A stretch of DNA of 64,000 nt from Compostibacter hankyongensis (GTDB taxonomy: Bacteria; Bacteroidota; Bacteroidia; Chitinophagales; Chitinophagaceae). The notes under the pieces were generated by a model, which was not told where the DNA came from, made no database searches, and was given only the letters and a program-made list of their open reading frames with translations. Positions 44,135 through 52,003 of this stretch are shown piece by piece (the stretch's first letter is position 1; each line of letters opens with the position of its first letter). A program made the position numbers and the translations under genes. The stretch spans positions 62,001-126,000 of the forward strand of contig NZ_BAABFN010000002.1 of NCBI RefSeq assembly GCF_039541075.1, in the 5' to 3' direction.

Positions 44135-44980
44135 ATGAACAAACTCATCCTCGCTTTACTGTCCCTGACGGGTATGCTGGCCGGTTGCGCACAGCAGGAG
44201 CCTCACGGAGAATGGATATCCCTGTTTAACGGAAAAGACCTCGACGGCTGGACCGTCAAAATTGCCGGCTATCCCCTGAACGACAATTTCGCCAATACCT
44301 TCCGCGTGGAAGACGGTCTCCTGAAGGTCAGCTACGACGGTTACGACAGCCTGCTGAAAGGGCGGTACGGTCATATTTTTTACAAGCAGAAATACTCTGC
44401 CTACCTGATCGCGGTGGACTACCGGTTTTACGGCAGCCAGGTGAAAGACGGCCCCGGATGGGCCTATCTCAACAACGGGATCATGCTGCACTGCCAGTCT
44501 CCGCAGACGATGACGGTCAAGCAGGACTATCCCATTTCTATAGAGTGTCAGCTGCTGGGAAGCGACAGTATTGCAACTCGTACTAACGCTAACGTATGTA
44601 CGCCAGGTACCGAAGTGGTCATCGGAGATCAGACAGCGCCCAGTCATTGTACCAACTCCGATTCCAAACCCAGTCCCGCCCACGAATGGACCCATGTGGA
44701 AGCCCTGGTGCTGGGCGACTCGATCATCAAGCATATCGTAGGTACGGATACGGTGCTGGTTTATAAGAAGCCCAGGGTCGGCGGCGGCACGGTAAATGAC
44801 TATGATCCCGCCTACAAGAAAGACGGAACGCCCCTGAAGGAGGGATATATTGCCTTGCAGAGCGAAAGTATGCCGACAGAGTTCCGCGAAGTGAAGCTGT
44901 ACAACCTGGAGCCTTATATGCACGATCCGGCAAAGCTGGCAGAGGTCATCCACCAGCTGCAGCACCGGAATGATCATTGA
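44135..44980 (+). CDS. DUF1080 lipoprotein, 3-keto-glycoside hydrolase-like
   Basis: 281 residues, lipoprotein signal LAGC (Cys18). The DUF1080 opening WISLFNGKDLDGWTVKIAGYP, followed by FRVEDGLLKVSYDGY, and the jelly-roll segments NNGIMLHCQSP, IECQLLGSD, NVCTPGTEV and EWTHVEALVLGD are typical of this concanavalin-like family. DUF1080 proteins are reported to hydrolyse 3-keto-glucosides or 3-keto-disaccharides, after a Gfo/Idh/MocA or similar oxidoreductase has oxidised C3. A Tat-exported Gfo/Idh/MocA protein is encoded at 56940. Gaps are 108 bases upstream and 46 downstream. Confidence 0.88.
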   Translation: MNKLILALLSLTGMLAGCAQQEPHGEWISLFNGKDLDGWTVKIAGYPLNDNFANTFRVEDGLLKVSYDGYDSLLKGRYGHIFYKQKYSAYLIAVDYRFYGSQVKDGPGWAYLNNGIMLHCQSPQTMTVKQDYPISIECQLLGSDSIATRTNANVCTPGTEVVIGDQTAPSHCTNSDSKPSPAHEWTHVEALVLGDSIIKHIVGTDTVLVYKKPRVGGGTVNDYDPAYKKDGTPLKEGYIALQSESMPTEFREVKLYNLEPYMHDPAKLAEVIHQLQHRNDH

Positions 44981-45026
44981 AAGCTTTCCCCGATTTCATT
45001 TTTAACGCCGTTTTCAGAAAAACCGA

Positions 45027-46598
45027 ATGATGAAGAACAATTATAAAACAACCGGTATGACCCTCCTCGTTTCTGCGCTGCTCAGCCTGGTCCTGACGGC
45101 CTGCCAGGGAAATGGCACTGCCGGGGAAACCGCCGCCGCAGATACCAGTGCGAAGCCGAATATCATTCTGCTGTATGCAGACGATCTGGGTTACGGGGAC
45201 ATCAGCTGCAACGGCGCCACAAAAATACATACCCCCAATATCGACCGGCTGGCGGCCGAAGGACTGCGCTTCACCAACGGCCATGCCGCTGCGGCAACCT
45301 GCACACCTTCCCGTTATGCCATCCTTACCGGTGAATATGCCTGGCGTAAAAAGGGCACAGGCATCCTGCCCGGCGATGCCTCGCTGATCATCCCGCTGGA
45401 CAGGGCCACGCTGCCGTCCATGCTGAAAAAAGCGGGTTATGCTACGGCCGCGGTAGGAAAGTGGCACCTGGGCCTGGGTTCGCAGGGCGAGCCGGACTGG
45501 AACAGCGAGATCCGTCCCGGTCCCAATGAAACGGGATTCGATTATGCTTTCTTTTTCCCGGCGACCGCCGACCGCGTGCCGACCGTGTTTATCGAAAATC
45601 ATAAAGTGGTGGCCCTGGACTCCGCTGATCCGATAACCGTAAGCTATAAGGAAAAGGTGGGCGATGAGCCCACTGCCCGGGAGCATCCCGAGCTGCTGAA
45701 GATGAAATATTCGCATGGCCACGACGGTACGATCGTAAACGGCATCGGCCGCATCGGGTTTATGCAGGGCGGACAGCGCGCACGCTGGGCGGATGAGGAA
45801 GTGGAAGACGTGTTTACGGTAAAAGCGCAGGAGTTTATCGAAGATCACCGTACCAAGCCTTTCTTTTTGTACCTGGCCTTTACCGATATCCATGTTCCGC
45901 GTATGCCGGATACCCGGTTTAAGGGGAAAAGCGGACTGGGTTACCGCGGAGATGCCATCCTGCAGCTGGACTGGGCCGTGGGCCGGATTATGAAAACCCT
46001 GGATCAGCTGGGCCTCGCCAAAAATACCATTGTGCTGTTCACCAGCGACAACGGACCCGTGCTGGACGACGGTTATCAGGACGGAGCCGTGGAGATGGCC
46101 AACGGGCACAAGCCGGCCGGCGAAATGAGCGGCGGCAAATACAGTATCCTGGAAGGCGGAACCCGCGTTCCCTTTATTGTAAGATGGCCTGCCGCCATAA
46201 AACCGGGCGTATCCGATGCGCTGGTGAGCCAGGTAGACCTGCTGGCCTCTTTTGCCGCCTTTACCGGTCAGTCCCTGAATAGCGCCGATGCACCTGACAG
46301 CTACAATGTCATGGATGCCCTCACCGGAAAATCAAAACAGGGAAGGAGCACGCTCGTAGAGCAGGGCAACGGGCTGGCCCTGGTGGAGGGAAACTGGAAA
46401 TACATTGCGCCGCACAAGGGACCCAAGATAGCCAAGAATGTGAACATAGCGCTGGGGAATGATATGCAGCCGCAGCTGTACGATCTGAAAAGCGACCTCG
46501 CGGAAAAGAACAACCAGGCTGCCGCCCAGCCCGACCGGGTAAAAGAAATGGCCGCGAAGCTTGAAAAGATCCGGTCAGATGGGCGCAGCCGCAAATAA
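45027..46598 (+). CDS. Cys-type sulfatase lipoprotein
   Basis: 523 residues, lipoprotein signal with lipidated Cys26 (LVLTAC). Metal motif YADDLGYGD at 50-58; active site TCTPSRYAILTG with formylglycine Cys92; then GKWHLGLG, FTDIHVPR and SDNGPVLDDGYQDGA. The CTPSR/ADDLGYGDI form is that of arylsulfatase A-like enzymes; the subfamily is not assigned. As a lipoprotein it is probably held at the outer membrane, possibly facing out. It closes the SusC3 block and is followed by a separate promoter for SusC4. Confidence 0.93.
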   Translation: MMKNNYKTTGMTLLVSALLSLVLTACQGNGTAGETAAADTSAKPNIILLYADDLGYGDISCNGATKIHTPNIDRLAAEGLRFTNGHAAAATCTPSRYAILTGEYAWRKKGTGILPGDASLIIPLDRATLPSMLKKAGYATAAVGKWHLGLGSQGEPDWNSEIRPGPNETGFDYAFFFPATADRVPTVFIENHKVVALDSADPITVSYKEKVGDEPTAREHPELLKMKYSHGHDGTIVNGIGRIGFMQGGQRARWADEEVEDVFTVKAQEFIEDHRTKPFFLYLAFTDIHVPRMPDTRFKGKSGLGYRGDAILQLDWAVGRIMKTLDQLGLAKNTIVLFTSDNGPVLDDGYQDGAVEMANGHKPAGEMSGGKYSILEGGTRVPFIVRWPAAIKPGVSDALVSQVDLLASFAAFTGQSLNSADAPDSYNVMDALTGKSKQGRSTLVEQGNGLALVEGNWKYIAPHKGPKIAKNVNIALGNDMQPQLYDLKSDLAEKNNQAAAQPDRVKEMAAKLEKIRSDGRSRK

Positions 46599-46661
46599 TC
46601 TTCAGTTAACAGCCCGCCGGTACTGCCGTACAGGCGCCGGAAAAATAAAATAGTGCCCGGC

Positions 46662-46712
46662 TTTAGGGTATCTTCCCCGAAAGGGAACTTTGATAGAAGA
46701 AAACAGCATACC
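46662..46712 (+). promoter_or_regulatory. Candidate ECF-dependent promoter of the SusC4 operon
   Basis: TTTAGGGTAT (46662-46671), 11 bases, GGGAACTT (46683-46690), 15 bases, GCATACC (46706-46712). Blocks and spacings equal those before FecR3 (32557-32607), while the spacer bases differ, so the match is not simple sequence duplication. It starts 64 bases after the preceding sulfatase gene and ends 93 bases before SusC4, leaving room for the conserved leader. Predicted to place the SusC4 operon under the sigma factor at 31928. Confidence 0.6.
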
Positions 46713-46804
46713 ATAATAACAAAGGCGATGCGGGAACCGTATGGGGATACGCCGAAGCACGCCTGCCATTTTGAGATTGCTTATCCTTAAAACCGTGCGT
46801 CAGC
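46713..46804 (+). promoter_or_regulatory. Class B leader of SusC4 with possible leader peptide
   Basis: Matches the SusC3 leader: CGTATGGGGATACG (a CGTAT/ATACG hairpin with GGGG loop), CTGCCATTTT and TTATCCTTAAAAC. The ATG at 46741 opens MGIRRSTPAILRLLILKT in the same frame as in SusC3, 64 bases before the SusC4 start against 67 in SusC3, so the length differs by exactly one codon. Either a short regulatory peptide or a structured RNA; both are inferred. Confidence 0.5.
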
Positions 46805-49800
46805 ATGAAGAAAAATTTCAGGTACGCGGCAGCGAAGGGCTGTCGCTATGCCGTATTGATCTCCTGGATCATTACAGCCGCCGTAGCGCAGTCAGCCGCA
46901 AAGGAAAACCATACCCAAAAGCCCGATCCGGAAAAAATCTTTCTCTCGCTGGAGATAGCCCGTCAGCCGCTGGAAGCCGTCTTCAGGGATATTGAAAAAA
47001 AGACCCCTTTTCATTTTTTTTACAATGCCAGCAGCATCGACATACAGCAGCTGGTCAGCCTGCAGGTCAGCCGGAAATCTGTGACCTGGACGCTGCTGCA
47101 GCTTTCCGGTGAAACGGGGCTCGAATTTGAGCAGATCAACAATGCCTTCTCGGTAAGACCTGCCCGGCCGGCTCCGCCGCGCAATCAGGCAGCTGAAGCG
47201 CGTGCCCGGCAGCAGGAAACAGCCGCTTCCCCGCAGCCCGGCGCTGCTCCCGCGCTTCCTGCAGATACCCTTATAAAAGGTATGGTTACTGACAGTCGCA
47301 ACACGCCGCTGGCGGGCGCTACCATACAGATAAAAGGTACGGCGCTGGGTGCCGTTACCGACGCCAAAGGACAGTTTTCACTCCGGGTTCCCCTGGGCGC
47401 TACGCTGGTGTTTTCCTCTGTAGGCTACGAACCGCAGACTGTGACCCTGAGCGGGAAGTTTTCGACTCATGTTGCCCTACTGCCCAACGCCAAAGGCCTG
47501 AGCGAGGTGGTCGTCGTGGGCTACGGCACACAGAAAAAGACCTCCGTCACCGCCGCCGTATCATCCGTAGGTGGGGATGAGATCGTCAAGGCCCCGGTCG
47601 CCAATGTCAGCAATACGCTGGGCGGCAGGGTATCCGGCGTGCTCTTTCGGCAGAACAGCGGAGAGCCGGGCAGCGACGCGGATGAGATACACATCCGCGG
47701 CATCGGCACCACCGGGAATGCGGGTCCCCTGGTGGTGGTGGACGGCATTCCGATGAATTACAACCAGCTCAACCCCAACGAAGTGGCCAGCATTACCGTG
47801 CTTAAGGATGCAGCAGCGGTGGCCCCTTACGGTCTGGCCGGCGCCAACGGCGTGATCCTGGTCACCACCAAGAGAGGGAAGGCCGGCACCTTTGCCTTTA
47901 ACTACGACGGATATTACGGCTTTCAGCAGCCCACCGCCATCCCGGAATACCTGGACGCCTACGGCTATGCCAGCGCCCTCAATACCGCAAACAAGAACGT
48001 AGGGCTGCCGGCCGCCTATACCGACGAGCAGCTGCAGAAATTCAGGGACGGCAGCGATCCCGATCATTACCCCAATACGGACTGGGTGCACCGCATCCTC
48101 AACTTCCAGGCGCCCATGACCCGGCATACCCTGTCGTTTACCGGGGGAACACAAAAGGTCCGCATCTACAGCAACCTGGGCTATCTGTATCAGGAAGGCG
48201 TAGTGAAGGTCATCAACTTCAAACGGTATAACATGACGGTGAACGTGGATGCGGACGTAACGCCCACCACCACCGTTTCCCTCGATATCAATGCCGCACT
48301 GACCAAAAGTCATAAACCGGGCGGCGCTTCGGGCAAAGGCATCTTTACCGATGTCACCGAGATACCGCCGATCTTTCCCCTGCAATACAGCAACGGTCAG
48401 CCGGCGCACCAGATGCTGCCTTCGCTGTATGAAAGCGGGTATAACAAAGACAAGAGCAATATCTTTAACGGCAAGCTGCAGATCGAACAGCGCATTCCCT
48501 TTGTTCCGGGTCTGTCGCTGAAAGGAGTATATGCCTATAATAAAAGCTATCACCTGGATAAAGCCTGGCAGCTGCCGCTTACCTTTTACAGCCTGGATGC
48601 ATCGGACCAGCTGGTTCCGCAGCATGCGGGACCGCCCACGCCTACGTTGTCGGAAGCCTTTGGCGAAGGACAGCAGATCACCATGCAGGGATATGTGACC
48701 TATCACCGCACTTTTGGAAAACACGATATCAGCCTCCTTGGCGTATACGAAAACCGGCCGGCCATATTCGATACGCTGACGGCAGCCCGGATCAACTATG
48801 CCGTGAACATGGACGAGCTTTCCCTCGGCAGCAGTGATAAGAATGATTTTGATAACGGAGGCTCCTCTGCAAAGGGAGCGCAGATCGGCTGGGTATACCG
48901 GCTGAGCTATGCCTATGCGGGCAAGTATCTCGCCGAGCTCACCGGCCGGTACGACGGCCATTATTATTTTGCTCCCGGAAAACGATATGCGTTTTTCCCG
49001 GCGGCCTCCCTGGGATGGCTGCTTTCGGAAGAGCCCTTTCTCCGGGATAACTTCTCCTGGATCGATAACCTCAAGCTCAGGGGCTCTTACGGCAAATCGG
49101 GCAACCTGGCCGGCGGCCCCTTTCAGTACCTGACGGCTTACGGACTGGGAAGCAGCTATGTCTTCGGTGGCACCGCCCCTTACCAGGTGCAGGGGATTTT
49201 TGAAAATGCCCAGCCCAATCCCAACATCACCTGGGAAACGGCGAAGAAGGCCGATATCGGGCTGGATGCCCTGCTATGGAATGGCAAGCTTGGGTTCAGC
49301 CTCGACTATTTCCGCGAAAAAAGATCGGATATGTTGCTGAAGCCTACCGCTACCGTGCCCGCAGAATATGGTATCGGCATTTCACAGGTCAACGCCGGGG
49401 TGATGGAAAATGCGGGCATCGACTTCAGCGTCACCACCGAGCAGCGGCTGACCCATGATCTGCGGCTGAATGCCGCCTTTAACTTTACTTATGCCCGCAA
49501 CAAGCTGATCCAGACTTTCGAGACCCCGGCCACCTATAACAACCCCAACCGGCGGCAGACCGGCCGGCCCCTGGATACCCGCTTCGGCCTGGAATCGCTG
49601 GGACTGTATCAGCAGAGCGATTTCGATGCCGACGGCAACCTGAAAGAAGGCGAGGCGGTGCCGACCTACGGACCCGTTGCTCCCGGCGATATCAAATATG
49701 CCGACCTCGCCGGCCCCGCCGGACCGGACGGTAAACCTACCGGTCCCGACGGCAAGATCGATATCAACGATTATACGGTGATCGGCAAGCCCCTGTTTCC

Positions 49801-50272
49801 CGAGATCATCTTCGGGCTGAACGCCGATCTCAGCTGGAAAGGTCTCTCCCTGTCCATGCTCTGGCAGGGCGCTGCCGGTGCGGATATTTACCTCGGCAAT
49901 GAGCTGGCCTATCCTTTCTTTAACCGCGCGAAGATCGCCAAATACCAGATGGATTACTGGACCCCGGATCATACGGACGCCGCCTTCCCGCGGCTGGTGC
50001 CTTCGGTAACCACCAATAACTCGCAGGAGTCTTCCTTCTGGGTAAGAAACGGGACCTACCTGCGGCTGAAAACGCTGGAGCTGGGCTATGCCCTGCCGCC
50101 GGCTGTGCTGGAGACGATTAAGCTGAAGTCTGTACGGGTATACCTGTCCGGTCAGAACCTGCTTACTATCCGGCAGTTCAAATACATGGACCCCGAGCTG
50201 GGCGACGATAACCGGGGGCGGTATTATTACCAGCAGAAAGTATATGCGTTCGGGTTAAATATCGGTTTTTGA
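46805..50272 (+). CDS. SusC-type TonB-dependent transporter with STN domain (SusC4)
   Basis: 1155 residues: signal segment (1-33), STN domain at about 44-118 (IFLSLEIARQPLEAVFRDIEKKTPFHFFYN...LEFEQINNAFSVR), a proline/alanine-rich linker, carboxypeptidase-regulatory-like domain (IKGMVTDSRNTPLAGATIQI), LSEVVVVGYGTQKK, plug (IHIRGIGTTGNAGPLVVVDG; NGVILVTTKRG) and barrel ending VYAFGLNIGF. It has no adjacent FecR, yet keeps STN; its STN is most like that of SusC3, so it may signal through FecR3. SusD4 begins 4 bases after its stop. Confidence 0.97.
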   Translation: MKKNFRYAAAKGCRYAVLISWIITAAVAQSAAKENHTQKPDPEKIFLSLEIARQPLEAVFRDIEKKTPFHFFYNASSIDIQQLVSLQVSRKSVTWTLLQLSGETGLEFEQINNAFSVRPARPAPPRNQAAEARARQQETAASPQPGAAPALPADTLIKGMVTDSRNTPLAGATIQIKGTALGAVTDAKGQFSLRVPLGATLVFSSVGYEPQTVTLSGKFSTHVALLPNAKGLSEVVVVGYGTQKKTSVTAAVSSVGGDEIVKAPVANVSNTLGGRVSGVLFRQNSGEPGSDADEIHIRGIGTTGNAGPLVVVDGIPMNYNQLNPNEVASITVLKDAAAVAPYGLAGANGVILVTTKRGKAGTFAFNYDGYYGFQQPTAIPEYLDAYGYASALNTANKNVGLPAAYTDEQLQKFRDGSDPDHYPNTDWVHRILNFQAPMTRHTLSFTGGTQKVRIYSNLGYLYQEGVVKVINFKRYNMTVNVDADVTPTTTVSLDINAALTKSHKPGGASGKGIFTDVTEIPPIFPLQYSNGQPAHQMLPSLYESGYNKDKSNIFNGKLQIEQRIPFVPGLSLKGVYAYNKSYHLDKAWQLPLTFYSLDASDQLVPQHAGPPTPTLSEAFGEGQQITMQGYVTYHRTFGKHDISLLGVYENRPAIFDTLTAARINYAVNMDELSLGSSDKNDFDNGGSSAKGAQIGWVYRLSYAYAGKYLAELTGRYDGHYYFAPGKRYAFFPAASLGWLLSEEPFLRDNFSWIDNLKLRGSYGKSGNLAGGPFQYLTAYGLGSSYVFGGTAPYQVQGIFENAQPNPNITWETAKKADIGLDALLWNGKLGFSLDYFREKRSDMLLKPTATVPAEYGIGISQVNAGVMENAGIDFSVTTEQRLTHDLRLNAAFNFTYARNKLIQTFETPATYNNPNRRQTGRPLDTRFGLESLGLYQQSDFDADGNLKEGEAVPTYGPVAPGDIKYADLAGPAGPDGKPTGPDGKIDINDYTVIGKPLFPEIIFGLNADLSWKGLSLSMLWQGAAGADIYLGNELAYPFFNRAKIAKYQMDYWTPDHTDAAFPRLVPSVTTNNSQESSFWVRNGTYLRLKTLELGYALPPAVLETIKLKSVRVYLSGQNLLTIRQFKYMDPELGDDNRGRYYYQQKVYAFGLNIGF

Positions 50273-50276
50273 TTTT

Positions 50277-51938
50277 ATGAAAAAGGTAAAGATGAATATG
50301 ATGAAATCATATCTGGCGCTGTTCCTGCTGGGAGCAGTACTGGCCTCCTGCAGCGAAAAAGATTTGGATATCCTGCCTTCCGATCAGCTGAGCGATGCCA
50401 CGGTCTGGACGGATTCTTCTTCGGCCAACCTGTTCCTGAATGATATCTATAACAGTCTCAATGCAGGGCCCTATGGCTCAAGCTGGCTGAACCTGCCTAC
50501 GCAGATCGGCAACGACGGACTGGATGACTATACCGACGATGCTACTTACGGCGCGGCCAGCGGAACGCCCTCCTACCAGCTGTTTGACAACAGCAGCTAC
50601 GGTCCTTCCAACCTGCTTTTTACCAACACCTGGAAGATCATGTATGCCAATATCCGGAAATGCAACCTGATGATCCAGAAAGTGAGTGCTTCGGATTTTT
50701 CGGACGCCACCAAGCGGGTCATGGTCGCCCAGGCCCGTTTTCTCAGGGTATATTTCTATAAAACCCTGATCGACCTGTATGGGGGGGTACCGTTGATCAC
50801 CAAGGTGCTGGACAACAATACGGGCGCTGATTCCCTTTTTTATCCGCGGAGCACTTATCCCGAGTGTGTGGCCTTTATCCAGTCTGAATGCACCGCTGCT
50901 GCGGCCGACCTTCCGCAGCAATGGACCGGCAAGGATGTAGGCCGCGCTACCTGGGGCGCCGCCATGGCCCTGAAAGGAGAGGAAGAGCTGTATGCCGGCA
51001 AATGGCAGGATGCCGCTGCCACCAACAAGGCTATCATGGATGCCGGCGTCTACGCGCTTTTCTCCGATTATGCCGGCCTGTTTTATGCGGACCATGAAAA
51101 CAATGAGGAAGTGATCTTTGATATACAGTTTGCCCCCAATGTCCGTCCCAAGCATATCAACCAGTACTGGGGAGTGGTAGAGGTATCCAAAGGCGGCGGC
51201 TGGGGCAACTGCGATCCTACCCAGGACCTGGTGGACTGTTATGAGTATCTCGATGGAAAAACGGCAGGAGAGGGATCGGCGCAGTATGATCCGGATCATC
51301 CCTATGCCCATCGTGACAAACGGTTTTACGCCTCCGTTATATACGACGGTTCCATATGGCGCGGCAAGACGATCTATACTCGCCTCGGCGTTCCCAACAA
51401 TCCCAATGAGATCAACATCACCGGCAAGAGCGGGAACACCGGCCGCACCGGTTATTTTATGAAGAAGCTCCAGGATTCCACCATCGCCTCCACGCCAAGC
51501 GACCTGGACGGCACCAATGTGATCGTGTTCCGCTATGCGGAGGTATTGCTGAATTATGCCGAGGCCCAAAACGAAGCGGCGGGTCCGGATGCTTCCGTCT
51601 ACAGCGCTTTGAACGAAATCCGCGGGCGCGCCGGTCTGCCTTCGCTGCCGGAAGGGCTGGATCAAAACGCCATGCGGGAACGCATCCGGCGCGAGCGCCG
51701 TGTAGAGCTGGCCTTCGAGGGAAAGCGGTTTTATGATATCCGGCGCTGGAAGACCGCAGCAGACATCTTCAGCCGCCCCATCCATGGCATGAAGATCACG
51801 GAAGTAAGCGGTAAATTGCGCTATGAAAAGATCGAGGTACGCAAGGTAACCTTTGATGCGCCCAAAAATTACCTGATGCCGGTGCCGCAGTACGCCATCG
51901 ATCAGAATCCAAAGCTTACCCAGAACCCGTCCTATTGA
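50277..51938 (+). CDS. SusD/RagB-type lipoprotein (SusD4)
   Basis: 553 residues; lipoprotein signal with lipidated Cys25 (GAVLASC) followed by SEKDLDILPSDQLSDATVW. Landmarks: QARFLRVYFYKTLIDLYGGVPLI, FRYAEVLLNYAEAQNEAAG, LNEIRGRAGLPSLPEG, RRVELAFEGKRFYDIRRW and the closing QNPKLTQNPSY. Surface partner of SusC4. The ATG at 50277 is 4 bases from the SusC4 stop; a second in-frame ATG at 50292 is possible. The following gene starts after a 65-base gap. Confidence 0.96.
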   Translation: MKKVKMNMMKSYLALFLLGAVLASCSEKDLDILPSDQLSDATVWTDSSSANLFLNDIYNSLNAGPYGSSWLNLPTQIGNDGLDDYTDDATYGAASGTPSYQLFDNSSYGPSNLLFTNTWKIMYANIRKCNLMIQKVSASDFSDATKRVMVAQARFLRVYFYKTLIDLYGGVPLITKVLDNNTGADSLFYPRSTYPECVAFIQSECTAAAADLPQQWTGKDVGRATWGAAMALKGEEELYAGKWQDAAATNKAIMDAGVYALFSDYAGLFYADHENNEEVIFDIQFAPNVRPKHINQYWGVVEVSKGGGWGNCDPTQDLVDCYEYLDGKTAGEGSAQYDPDHPYAHRDKRFYASVIYDGSIWRGKTIYTRLGVPNNPNEINITGKSGNTGRTGYFMKKLQDSTIASTPSDLDGTNVIVFRYAEVLLNYAEAQNEAAGPDASVYSALNEIRGRAGLPSLPEGLDQNAMRERIRRERRVELAFEGKRFYDIRRWKTAADIFSRPIHGMKITEVSGKLRYEKIEVRKVTFDAPKNYLMPVPQYAIDQNPKLTQNPSY

Positions 51939-52003
51939 TAAAAGACACCTATTGCAAAAGCCGCCCTGAGAACCGGCGGATCATCGCCAATATTGTAAAA
52001 ATC

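Noticed and set aside
46610..46660. Hairpin-like GCCGG/CCGGC segment after the 45027 sulfatase as a terminator
   Set aside because: Arms pair poorly and an A-run rather than a T-run follows on the sense strand.
47561..48961. 466-codon antisense open frame in SusC4
   Set aside because: SusC4 is a complete receptor on the other strand; the antisense product has low-complexity composition without any domain.
50478..51785. 435-codon antisense open frame in SusD4
   Set aside because: Shadow of a well-supported SusD gene; no family resemblance.
51935..52003. Upstream extension of the sulfatase-GDPD fusion from a TTG inside SusD4
   Set aside because: The extension is polar and would bury the signal peptide; the ATG at 52004 gives a normal exported protein.
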